A stretch of 64,000 nt of DNA, from positions 1 through 64,000 of the forward strand of contig CAZORE010000004.1 of the NCBI GenBank assembly GCA_964581815.1, given 5' to 3'. Every line of letters begins with the position of its first letter. Position 1 is the stretch's first letter. The DNA is from Trebonia sp964581815 (GTDB lineage Bacteria > Actinomycetota > Actinomycetes > Streptosporangiales > Streptosporangiaceae). This document shows positions 8,541 to 16,212 of the stretch, piece after piece. The notes beneath the pieces are model-generated. The model was given only the letters and a program-made list of their open reading frames with translations. It ran no database searches and was not told where the DNA came from. The position numbers were made by a program, and so were the translations under genes.

Positions 8541-9347
8541 GTGGATCTTGAACTAGTGGGCAAGCGGGCGATCGTGACCGGCGGCAGCCGGGGGATCGGG
8601 CTCGCGGTGGCGAAGGCGCTGGCGGCGGAGGGCGCGCACGTGGCGCTGGTAGCGCGGGACGCCGAGGCGCTCGCCGCCGCCAAGGCGGCGGTGCAGGAGG
8701 CCGGCGGCCTGAACGCCGGGCAGGTCATCACGGTGAGCTGTGACACCGGGGACGACCATGCGGTGCGGCACATGGCCGCGGACGTGGCGGCCGCCTTCGG
8801 CGGGGTGGACATCCTGGTGAACGCGGCGGCGCGGGCCAACACCGGGGCCGTCGTCGGCATCGAGCAGTTCGACGAGGACGAGTTCACCGAGCAGGTCAAC
8901 GTGAAGGTGCTCGGCTACCTGCGGTGCGCCCGGGCGGTCGCGCCGTCGATGAAGGCAGGCGGCTGGGGCCGGATCATCAACGTCAGCGGGCTCGCGGCGC
9001 GCTCGTCCGGCGCGATCACCGGCACGGTCCGCAACGTCGCCGTCGCCGCGGCGACCAAGAACCTCGCCGACGAGCTCGGCCACCACGGCGTCAACGTCAC
9101 CGTGGTGCACCCCGGCGTCACGGTGACCGAGAAGACGCCGGAGATCCTCGCGTTGCGCGCGGAGCGGGCCGGGACCAGCGTCGCGGAGGTGGAAAAGCAG
9201 CTCGGCGCCTCCGTCTCCATCGGCCGCCTGGTGACCGCGGCGGAGGTCGCCGACGTGGTCGCCTTCCTCGCCTCACCGCGGAGCGTGGCCATCAACGGCG
9301 ACGCGATCACCGTCGGCGGCGGCGCCCGCGGGCCCGTCTACTACTGA
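8541..9347 (+). CDS. SDR family oxidoreductase lacking the catalytic Tyr
   Basis: GTG at 8541, 13 bp after the GH76 stop. The 268-aa protein has a classical Rossmann start (VTGGSRGIG) and a variant of NNAG (VNAAA). Where classical SDRs have YxxxK, it reads AAATK (A169, K173), so the catalytic Tyr is absent although the Lys is kept. The Ser region (NVSGLAARSSG) is present. The C-terminus ends in a glycine-rich segment (ITVGGGARGPVYY). It may use a different proton donor or have lost redox activity. The sequence is intact, so it is a divergent subfamily rather than a pseudogene. Confidence 0.8.
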   Translation: MDLELVGKRAIVTGGSRGIGLAVAKALAAEGAHVALVARDAEALAAAKAAVQEAGGLNAGQVITVSCDTGDDHAVRHMAADVAAAFGGVDILVNAAARANTGAVVGIEQFDEDEFTEQVNVKVLGYLRCARAVAPSMKAGGWGRIINVSGLAARSSGAITGTVRNVAVAAATKNLADELGHHGVNVTVVHPGVTVTEKTPEILALRAERAGTSVAEVEKQLGASVSIGRLVTAAEVADVVAFLASPRSVAINGDAITVGGGARGPVYY

Positions 9348-9371
9348 TGAGGCGCTACTACTGATGAGGCG
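9338..9371 (+). repeat. 17-bp perfect tandem duplication across the SDR stop codon
   Basis: CTACTACTGATGAGGCG occurs twice in direct succession (9338-9354, 9355-9371). The first copy carries the SDR stop; the second lies in the spacer before the MetE-like gene. It looks like a recent slippage event that leaves both proteins intact. Confidence 0.85.
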
Positions 9372-9379
9372 GAGAGCCA

Positions 9380-10561
9380 ATGCAACGCAGCACTGACTGG
9401 ATCCTGACCACCCACGTCGGGTCGCTGCAGCGGCCGGCCGAGCTGTCGCGGGCCCTCGCGGCCGAGGGGCAGTGGGCGCCACCGGTGCTCGATCAGCTGC
9501 GCCGCGCGGTCGCGGACGTGGTGCGGCGGCAGGAGGAGACCGGGCTGGACGTCGTCAACGACGGCGAGTTCGGCAAGACGATGTGGAGCCGGTACGCCCT
9601 GGACCGGCTTGACGGCATCGAGGCGCGCGAGCGGGCGCCCGGCGGCGAGCCGGTCTTCAAGGGCCGCGACCGCGAGCAGTTCCCCGGCTACTACGCCTGG
9701 GCCGACGCCAACGGGACGCTGTTCGGCTACATGGAGGACAGCTACTTCTTCGGACAGCTCGGCACGCAGTCCGTCGTCACCGAGCCGCTCCGCTACCGGC
9801 CGGAGGCGGTGCAGCGGGACATCGCCAACCTGACGGCCGCGCTGGCGCAGGTGCCGCCGGGCTGGCCGCACCGGGAGGCGTTCCTGCCCGTCGTGGCGCC
9901 CGCCAGCCTCATAGTCGGGCTGACGGATGAGCACTACGGCAACCCCGACGACCTGCTGCGGGGGCTCGCCAACGCGCTGCGCGAGGAGTACCGGCTGATC
10001 ATCGACGCCGGGTTCCTCCTGCAGGTCGACGACGCCTGGGTACCCGCCGCCTGGGACCGCAACGCCGACTATGACCTGGACGCCTACCGCCGCTACGCCG
10101 CGGCGAGCATCGAGGTGCTCAACCACGCGCTTGACGGGCTGCCGGCCGACCGGATCCGCTACCACCTGTGCTGGGGCAGCTGGCACGGCCCGCACGCCAA
10201 CGACGTGCCCCTGGCGCACATCGCCGACATCATGCTCCGGGTGAACGCGGGCGCCTACCTGGTGGAGGCGGCCAACTCACGGCACGAGCACGAGTACCAC
10301 CTGTGGGAAGACCTCAAGCTCCCCGAGGGGAAGATCCTCATCCCCGGCGTCGTCACCCACGCCACCAACGCCGTCGAGCACCCGGAACTGGTCGCCGAGC
10401 GGATCACCCGCTACACCAGCCGCCTCGGCGCGGAGAACGTCATCGCGGGTGCGGACTGCGGCTTCGGCTCCCGCATCCATCCCGAGCTCGGCTGGGCCAA
10501 GCTGTCCGCGCTGGTCGAGGGCGCCGCGCTGGCGTCGTCACGCGCTGGCTACACCAGGTAA
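9380..10561 (+). CDS. cobalamin-independent methionine synthase (MetE C-terminal) family protein
   Basis: The protein is 393 aa and corresponds to the catalytic barrel of MetE without the N-terminal half. The zinc ligands can be placed: H262 and C264 in YHLCWGSWHGPH, E296 in LVEAANSRHEHE, and C360 in GADCGFGSR. The N-terminus THVGSLQRP is also typical. Stand-alone MetE-like proteins transfer methyl groups with varied donors; the true substrate is unknown and it need not make methionine. It sits in the IclR-GH76-SDR run. A paralogue lies at 53121-54329. Confidence 0.85.
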   Translation: MQRSTDWILTTHVGSLQRPAELSRALAAEGQWAPPVLDQLRRAVADVVRRQEETGLDVVNDGEFGKTMWSRYALDRLDGIEARERAPGGEPVFKGRDREQFPGYYAWADANGTLFGYMEDSYFFGQLGTQSVVTEPLRYRPEAVQRDIANLTAALAQVPPGWPHREAFLPVVAPASLIVGLTDEHYGNPDDLLRGLANALREEYRLIIDAGFLLQVDDAWVPAAWDRNADYDLDAYRRYAAASIEVLNHALDGLPADRIRYHLCWGSWHGPHANDVPLAHIADIMLRVNAGAYLVEAANSRHEHEYHLWEDLKLPEGKILIPGVVTHATNAVEHPELVAERITRYTSRLGAENVIAGADCGFGSRIHPELGWAKLSALVEGAALASSRAGYTR

Positions 10562-10608
10562 TTCCGGGTATCCATAACGTGACTGTCCTCGTTGGTGGGG
10601 GGAAGCAC

Positions 10609-11049
10609 ATGCCAGGGATCGTCGTGGGTATCGACGGCTCGGAGCATTCGCGCCGGGCCCTGCAGTGGGCGGTGCGCGAGGCCGCGCTGCGGCAGGCGGC
10701 GCTCACCGTCCTCACGGTCAACCGGGCCGTCTCCGGGACGTTCACCGGCAACGCCGTCGCTTACCCGGGCGACCCGGACCTCGCCAGGTCCGCCCGCAAT
10801 GCCGCGCGCCAGGAGACGCTGAGCGTCCTGTCCGCGGTGGACGCCGACGGCCGGCCGCCGGCGGTGACCGTGCACGCGATGACCGGCCTGCCCGCGGATG
10901 AGCTCATCCAGGCCTCGCTGGACGCCGAGCTCGTCGTGGTCGGCTCGCGCGGCGCCGGCCGGCTCCGGCGGCTGGTGATGGGCTCGGTCAGCGCCGAGGT
11001 CGCCCAGCACGCGCGCTGCCCCGTCGTCGTCATCCCCGCCGACGGCTGA
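10609..11049 (+). CDS. universal stress protein (UspA family)
   Basis: ATG at 10609 with GGGGGGAAG upstream; 146 aa. The single Usp domain starts GIVVGIDGSEHSRRALQWAV and ends with the ATP-binding pattern G-x2-G-x9-GS (GSRGAGRLRRLVMGSVS) and CPVVVIP. Proteins of this kind bind ATP and accumulate in stress. It is the last gene of the + strand run and is followed by a strong hairpin. Confidence 0.9.
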   Translation: MPGIVVGIDGSEHSRRALQWAVREAALRQAALTVLTVNRAVSGTFTGNAVAYPGDPDLARSARNAARQETLSVLSAVDADGRPPAVTVHAMTGLPADELIQASLDAELVVVGSRGAGRLRRLVMGSVSAEVAQHARCPVVVIPADG

Positions 11050-11069
11050 CCGATGGTGGCCGGGAGCGC

Positions 11070-11118
11070 CACGCCCCCGTTCCGGATGATGATTGCGACG
11101 ATCCGGAACGGGGGCGTG
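11070..11118. terminator. bidirectional intrinsic terminator
   Basis: A perfect 17-bp stem (11070-11086 with 11102-11118, from CACGCCCCCGTTCCGGA) with a 15-nt loop lies between the convergent UspA gene and the small - strand gene. TTT follows on the plus strand. Confidence 0.85.
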
Positions 11119-11131
11119 TTTCACCGTCCGG

Positions 11132-11443
11132 TCAGCGCGGCTCGAGCGTGGTCACGTTGAGCGAGCTGACGTCGACCGCATCGCTCATGCGCACGCTGCC
11201 GTCCTTGATGCCCTCGTTCATCGCGGCGAACACCTTGTCCGGGTGAGCGCTGAGCTCATAGACCGCGGCGTAGACCGGCTTGGCCGCCGCGTCGGACGAG
11301 GCGACCTTGAACCGGCGGCCGTTGATGACGCCGGGCAGCGCGGAGAACTCGGCCAGGTGAACGTCGTCGTACCAGGCGTTGTAGTCATCTTCGCGGCCCT
11401 CGACCGGGCTCGTGTAGACGATCAGGGTGTACTCGTGGGCCAT
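11132..11443 (-). CDS. small dimeric alpha+beta barrel protein (EthD/DUF4286-like)
   Basis: ATG at 11443 with GGAGG seven bases upstream; 103 aa. The pattern YTLIVYTSPVEGREDDYNAWYDDVHLAE, then LPGVINGRRF and YAAVYELSAHPDKVFAAM, is that of ferredoxin-like barrels such as EthD and related proteins. These act as dimers on small hydrophobic substrates. A precise activity cannot be given. It is transcribed alone. Confidence 0.7.
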   Translation of the reverse strand: MAHEYTLIVYTSPVEGREDDYNAWYDDVHLAEFSALPGVINGRRFKVASSDAAAKPVYAAVYELSAHPDKVFAAMNEGIKDGSVRMSDAVDVSSLNVTTLEPR

Positions 11444-11691
11444 CGCGACCTCCAAGTCGGCTCGCCGTACCAGCGAGCGCATAGGCAACACTGCCGTTAT
11501 CGCTACTCATTATCCGGGGCCAGCGCAAGCCCCCGGGAGACCCGTGGAGGGTGGCCGCGCCGTCACCCCGTCAGCTCGCGGCCATGGCGGCGGCCACCGC
11601 ATCCGGTCCGGACGGCGCCTCGTCATAGCGACCGGTGCCGCGGCGCTTCCCGGCGGCGGGCCGCCACGCGGCATGGGACAGAATGATGGTC

Positions 11692-12525
11692 ATGGAATTT
11701 GGCGTAGCGATCTTCCCCACGCATGACGCGATCCGGCCGGGCGACATCGCCCGGCTCGCGGAGGAGCGCGGGCAGGAGTCGCTGTTCTTCCCCGAGCACA
11801 CCCATATGCCCGCCGACCACACGCCCTATCCGAGCGGGCAGCCGCTGCCCCGCAGGTACGCGCACACGTTCGACCTGTTCGTCGCGGTGACCGCGGCGGT
11901 GGCGGCGACGTCGCGGCTGCGGGTCGGCAGCGGCGTGTGCCTGGTCATCCAGCGCGACCCCATCGTCACCGCGAAGGAGGTCGCGAGCGTCGACTACCTG
12001 TCCGGCGGGCGGTTCGAGTTCGGCGTCGGCGCGGGCTGGAACCGGGTGGAGATGGCCAATCACGGCACCGACCCGCGCACCCGGATGCTGCTGCTGCAGG
12101 AGCGGGTCGAGGCGATGAAGGCCATCTGGACGCAGGACGAGGCCTCGTACTCCGGCGAGCTCGTCCGGTTCGACCGCGTCTGGTCCTGGCCGAAGCCGGC
12201 GCAGCGGCCGCACCCGCCGGTCATCGTCGGCGGTCACGGGCCGACGGTGCTCGACCGGGTGCTCGCGTTCGGCGACGGGTGGATGCCGAACTACGCGCCG
12301 TCCGGGATACTCGAGCGCGCGGTTGAGCTGCGGGAGCGGGCCGGCCGGCGCGTCTCCCTCCAGGTGATCGGCATGCCCGCGGACCCCAAGGCGCTCGAGG
12401 CGTACGCGGCGGCGGGGTTCGACCGGGCGGTGCACTGGCTGCCCTCGGCCGGGCGCGGCCCCGTGGAGCGGGCGCTCGACGGCTGGGAGTCCGCCATCGC
12501 CGAGTTCGCCGGCGAGGGCTCGTGA
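11692..12525 (+). CDS. LLM class (probable F420-dependent) oxidoreductase
   Basis: ATG at 11692 starts at MEFGVAIFPTHDAI; 277 aa. The bacterial luciferase-like barrel shows LFFPEHTHMPAD, LRVGSGVCLVIQRDPIVTAKEVASVD, the family hallmark LSGGRFEFGVGAGWN, and RPHPPVIVGGHGPTVLDR. In actinomycetes most relatives use coenzyme F420, but FMN use cannot be excluded. It overlaps the next gene by four bases (GTGA), so the two are one transcription unit. The substrate is unknown. Confidence 0.85.
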   Translation: MEFGVAIFPTHDAIRPGDIARLAEERGQESLFFPEHTHMPADHTPYPSGQPLPRRYAHTFDLFVAVTAAVAATSRLRVGSGVCLVIQRDPIVTAKEVASVDYLSGGRFEFGVGAGWNRVEMANHGTDPRTRMLLLQERVEAMKAIWTQDEASYSGELVRFDRVWSWPKPAQRPHPPVIVGGHGPTVLDRVLAFGDGWMPNYAPSGILERAVELRERAGRRVSLQVIGMPADPKALEAYAAAGFDRAVHWLPSAGRGPVERALDGWESAIAEFAGEGS

Positions 12526-13604
12526 CCGCGATACCGGCCGGGCAAGACGTCACCGGGACTAAGCAGCTCGAGGCGTGGCGGGAGCGGGTCATGCCGCCGG
12601 TCGAGCAGCTGGCCGGCGACCTGTGGTCCATCCCGGTGCCGATACCGAACAACCCGCTGCGGTACGTGTCGAGCTACGCGTTCGGTACCGGCGGCGGCCT
12701 GGTGCTGATGGACCCCGGGTGGAACGCCGACGCGTCGTGGCAGGCGCTGGTGGCGGGGCTGGCGTCAATCGGCGCGAGCCCGGGGGACGTGCGCGGCGTG
12801 CTGGTGACCCACATGCACTTCGACCACCTCGGCCTCGCCGGGCGGGTGCGCGCGGCGTCCGGCGCGTGGGTCGCGATCCACCCGGCCGACCTGGCGGTGC
12901 TGGCCGGCCCGCGGATGAGCGACGCGGCGAACGCCGTGGCGCAGGAGACCGCGTTCCTGCGCTCGCTCGGTGCTTCGGCGGACGAGGCGGCCGAGGCCGT
13001 CGGCCCGGCGCACGGGTTTTACGCGGCCTTCCTGAGCACCGCCCTGCCCGACCGTGAGCTGCGCGACGGCGACCTCGCCGACGTGCCCGGCTGGCGGCTG
13101 CGGGCCGTGCACACCCCGGGCCACACGCCGGGGCACCTGTGCTTCGTCGACGAGGCCTCCAGGCGGTTGTTCGCCGGCGACCACATCCTGCCGCGCATCA
13201 CGCCGAACATCTCGCTGATGTGGGGTGATGACCAGGAACCGCTCGCGGACTACCTCGTTTCGCTCGCCAAGGTGCGCGAGCTTGACGTGGATGAGATCAT
13301 GCCGGCCCACGAGTGGCGGTTCCGCGGGCTGGCGGAACGCGCCGACGGCATCGCCGCGCACCACGAGCGGCGGCTCGCGGAGCTGCTCGCGGTGATCGCC
13401 GCCCACCCCGGCGAGACCTCCTGGTTCCTCGCCGGCCAGCTGACCTGGTCCCGGACGTGGGACCAGTACAGCGGCCGGATGCGGATCAGCGCGGTTACCG
13501 AGACGGCGGCGCACGTGCTCGAGCTGGTCAGGCGCGGGCTGGTGCGCGCGAGCGGCGCCGACGTGCCGACCTACCGGGTCGCCGGGCGCACCGTGGTTGG
13601 CTAG
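12522..13604 (+). CDS. MBL-fold metallo-hydrolase
   Basis: GTG at 12522 overlaps the LLM stop; 360 aa. The metal motif is complete: H97-M-H99-F-D101-H102, then a His in HTPGHTPGH, an Asp in FAGDHILP, and a final His in PAHEWRF. A C-terminal ~70-residue winged-helix-like segment (ELLAVIAAHPGETSWFLAGQLTW ... ETAAHVLELVRRGLVRA) is typical of lactonase/LACTB2-type relatives. Coupling to the LLM enzyme suggests hydrolysis of that enzyme's product or substrate; this is inference. Confidence 0.85.
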   Translation: MTAIPAGQDVTGTKQLEAWRERVMPPVEQLAGDLWSIPVPIPNNPLRYVSSYAFGTGGGLVLMDPGWNADASWQALVAGLASIGASPGDVRGVLVTHMHFDHLGLAGRVRAASGAWVAIHPADLAVLAGPRMSDAANAVAQETAFLRSLGASADEAAEAVGPAHGFYAAFLSTALPDRELRDGDLADVPGWRLRAVHTPGHTPGHLCFVDEASRRLFAGDHILPRITPNISLMWGDDQEPLADYLVSLAKVRELDVDEIMPAHEWRFRGLAERADGIAAHHERRLAELLAVIAAHPGETSWFLAGQLTWSRTWDQYSGRMRISAVTETAAHVLELVRRGLVRASGADVPTYRVAGRTVVG

Positions 13605-13612
13605 GCGGTCGG

Positions 13613-14203
13613 CTAAGACTCGTCCAGGTCCATCGCGTCCAGGTGGGCGCTACGGCCGTCGCGGTCGAAGATGACGATGACCTCGGCCGGGCCGCCGTGG
13701 GCGGTGATCGCGTGCGGTGACATGGTGGAGAACTGCGCCGCCTGTCCCGCCTCGACCAGGATGACGCGCATCCCCAGCTGCAGCCGGACGGTGCCGGACA
13801 GCACCGTGAACCACTCGTAGCCGGGATGCACGCGCTGCTCGCGCCGTGGCTGGGTGCGCATCAGGCGCATCTTGGCCACGGCGAGGCCGTGCGGCTCGTC
13901 ACCGCGGGTCAGCATCCAGGTGACCGCATCGCGGCCAAGGTCGCGACGCGGCCTGATGACCACGTCATCGGAGCCGGCCGGCTCGACCAGCTGGTCGAGG
14001 CTGGTGCCGAGCGCCCGGGCGATCGGCACCAGCTGGTCGATCGAGATGCGCCGGTGCCCGGTCTCGATGCGGCTCAGCGTCGACGCGCTCATCTGGCAGC
14101 GGGCCGCGAGGGCGTCAAGCGACCAGCCGCGGGCCATCCGCAGGCCCCGGACACGGGCGCGGATGATGGCGTCGAGCTCTGCCTCTTCTTGCGTCATTGG
14201 CAA
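13613..14203 (-). CDS. XRE family regulator with C-terminal cupin domain
   Basis: The protein is 196 aa; ATG at 14203, with a second ATG two codons later. The N-terminal helix-turn-helix (residues ~15-70) reads RGLRMARGWSLDALAARCQMSASTLSRIE. The C-terminal cupin (EQRVHPGYEWFTVLSGTVRLQLG ... FSTMSPHAITAHGGPAEVIVIF) would sense a small ligand. Related proteins regulate the gene next to them. The divergent methyltransferase gene starts 42 bp away. Confidence 0.9.
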   Translation of the reverse strand: MPMTQEEAELDAIIRARVRGLRMARGWSLDALAARCQMSASTLSRIETGHRRISIDQLVPIARALGTSLDQLVEPAGSDDVVIRPRRDLGRDAVTWMLTRGDEPHGLAVAKMRLMRTQPRREQRVHPGYEWFTVLSGTVRLQLGMRVILVEAGQAAQFSTMSPHAITAHGGPAEVIVIFDRDGRSAHLDAMDLDES

Positions 14204-14245
14204 GATGTTATGCCATTACCGCAAGAGTCGCCTAGCGTGGATGCC

Positions 14246-15106
14246 ATGACGCACAACCACGGCCACGACCACGACCACGCGGCGCACGGGCTGCCGCAGA
14301 GCATGGACGACCTGCTCGAGCTGGACGCCGCGGTGCTGCACGGCTACTGGACGGCCGCGCTCGACTGGGTGCGGGAGGCGGCCGCGCCGCGCTCCCCCGC
14401 CCGGCTGCTCGACCTCGGCGCGGGCACCGGCACCGGCGCGCTCGGCCTCGCCGAGCGCTTCCCCGGCGCGACGGTGACCGCGGTCGACGTCGAGCATGAC
14501 GCGCTTGAGCGGCTGCGCGGAAAGGCGAAGGAACGCGGCCTCGCCGACCGGGTCCGCACCGTCGAGGCGGACCTGGACGCCACCTGGCCCGACCTCGGCC
14601 CGCTGGACCTGACCTGGGCGTCGATGTCGCTGCACCACCTGGCCGACCCCGGCGCGGCGCTGCGCGAGGCGCTCGCCGTCACCAGGCCGGGCGGCATGAT
14701 CGCGGTCGCCGAGTTCCCCGAGCCGCTCCGGTTCCTGCCTGACGACCTGGGCACCGGGCCGGCCGGCTTCGAGGACCGCGTGCTCGGGCCGGTCAACGCG
14801 GCGCACGTCGAGGTGATGCCGACCCTCGGCTCGGCGTGGGCGCCCCGGCTGGCCGACGCCGGCTGGAACGTCACCGCCGAACGCGCCTTCCCGATCGACC
14901 TGGACCCGCCGGCCCACCCCGACGCCGGCCGGTACGCGCAGGTCTGGTTCGCCCGGCTGTCCCACGGGTTCGCCGACCGCATCGAGCCCGGCGACCGCGC
15001 CACGCTCGCGGCGCTGCTCGATGCCGACGGGCCGCACTCGCTGCTGCACCGCGCCGACCTGCACATCCGCGGCACCCGGATCGTCACGCTCGCCCGCCGG
15101 GACTAG
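14246..15106 (+). CDS. class I SAM-dependent methyltransferase with His-rich N-terminus
   Basis: ATG at 14246; 286 aa. SAM-binding motif I is LLDLGAGTGTGALGLAE, with the acidic residue of motif II in VTAVDVEHDALERL, and LTWASMSLHHLADPGAALRE further on. The first 14 residues (MTHNHGHDHDHAAH) form a His/Asp cluster likely to bind Ni, Zn or Co. That is unusual for this fold and hints at a metal-linked role. The divergent XRE-cupin gene probably regulates it. Confidence 0.85.
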   Translation: MTHNHGHDHDHAAHGLPQSMDDLLELDAAVLHGYWTAALDWVREAAAPRSPARLLDLGAGTGTGALGLAERFPGATVTAVDVEHDALERLRGKAKERGLADRVRTVEADLDATWPDLGPLDLTWASMSLHHLADPGAALREALAVTRPGGMIAVAEFPEPLRFLPDDLGTGPAGFEDRVLGPVNAAHVEVMPTLGSAWAPRLADAGWNVTAERAFPIDLDPPAHPDAGRYAQVWFARLSHGFADRIEPGDRATLAALLDADGPHSLLHRADLHIRGTRIVTLARRD

Positions 15107-15129
15107 CGCATGGGTGGGCCCGGAGGGGT

Positions 15130-16212
15130 TCAGGTGTCCGAGCCGGCGGCTTCGCGGAGGGCGCGGTAGAGGAGGCGGGGGTCGCCGAGGCGGCGGCGGA
15201 GCTCGCGCTCGAGGCCGGCGATCGGGTAGAGGTTCTGCGGGGCGCGGGAGTCCTTGTAGGGAGCGGAGGCGAACCGGCCGAGGCAGCGCTGGCTGAGGCC
15301 CGCCAGCCTGGTCACCTCGCTGACGGGCAAGTCGGCCGCGCACTCCAGACGGACGATCCCGGCCCAGGGGGCGCCCGGAGGGGACGGCAGCCGCAGGTAC
15401 CAGCTGCGCCGTTCCCACGCGGTCCCCGTGCGGCTGATGTTCACCATGTGAAAAGCGGGCGTGCGCTGTCCGGGGGTGAGCTTGCCTACCAGCGCGTTTA
15501 GTTCCGGCGGCAAGTACGTCTTATGGTGCGACTTGATATAGCCGAGCGCGCGAGGCAGGTTCTCCCGGCCACGCAGCGGCCCGTCGATGACCAGCAGGTC
15601 GCGGTCGCTGTCGGCGGGATGGTCGCCTGGCACCGGGCCGACGTCAATCGGGCTGCGGGCCTTCGCAGCGGCGATCTTCTCCACCTCGGCCAGCTTGTCT
15701 TGCAGCTTCTGCGTCAGCGCGGTCATGGCCGGGACGTCGGCCCGCCGTCTCGGCACTGGGCAGATCCGGTAGTCGCCCGCCCGCGTGGTGATGTCTCGCG
15801 CATGCGCGGCGACCGCGAACAGGCCCCGGCGAGGCTCAGCCACCACCAGGTGCGCGCCCGCCTTGCAGCAGCAGACCACGCCTGCCGCGTAGGACGCGCA
15901 CAGGGCCGCCTCCGCCCCGCCCGGCTCGACGTCATCGTCGATCCAGACCCGAGCCTCGATGCGCCGCACTCCATCAACGAACAGCAGCGCGTCCGGCAAG
16001 AGCTCGGTCTCGTCCGGATCAAGCGCGCGCCAGCGATCAGCGGGGACCTCCATGTCCGCGTCAATCGTGGCCCGTGACTCCTCGAGTTCCCCCTCAAGCT
16101 CGAGGCTGGCGCCGTAGCTCGGGTCCCAGCCGTCGACGCTGAACCGCATCGCGCGCCGCCTGGCGGCGCTGGGGCCGGCGGCCGGCGGGACGCGGGTGTT
16201 CAGCTCCGTCAC
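15130..16212 (-). CDS. nurA: NurA-like 5'-3' nuclease of the resection operon
   Basis: GTG at 16212 overlaps the sbcC stop (GTGA); 360 aa. NurA features can be read: an acidic motif early (LLFVDGVRRIEARVW, D80), a later conserved Asp (LLVIDGPLRGRENL, D210) and the following GYIKSHHKTYL (K227), then PWAGIVRLE near the end. In archaea NurA is the nuclease that works with the HerA hexamer. Its place as last gene of herA-sbcD-sbcC supports the call. Overall similarity is moderate, so the activity is inferred from motifs plus context. Confidence 0.75.
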   Translation of the reverse strand: MTELNTRVPPAAGPSAARRRAMRFSVDGWDPSYGASLELEGELEESRATIDADMEVPADRWRALDPDETELLPDALLFVDGVRRIEARVWIDDDVEPGGAEAALCASYAAGVVCCCKAGAHLVVAEPRRGLFAVAAHARDITTRAGDYRICPVPRRRADVPAMTALTQKLQDKLAEVEKIAAAKARSPIDVGPVPGDHPADSDRDLLVIDGPLRGRENLPRALGYIKSHHKTYLPPELNALVGKLTPGQRTPAFHMVNISRTGTAWERRSWYLRLPSPPGAPWAGIVRLECAADLPVSEVTRLAGLSQRCLGRFASAPYKDSRAPQNLYPIAGLERELRRRLGDPRLLYRALREAAGSDT

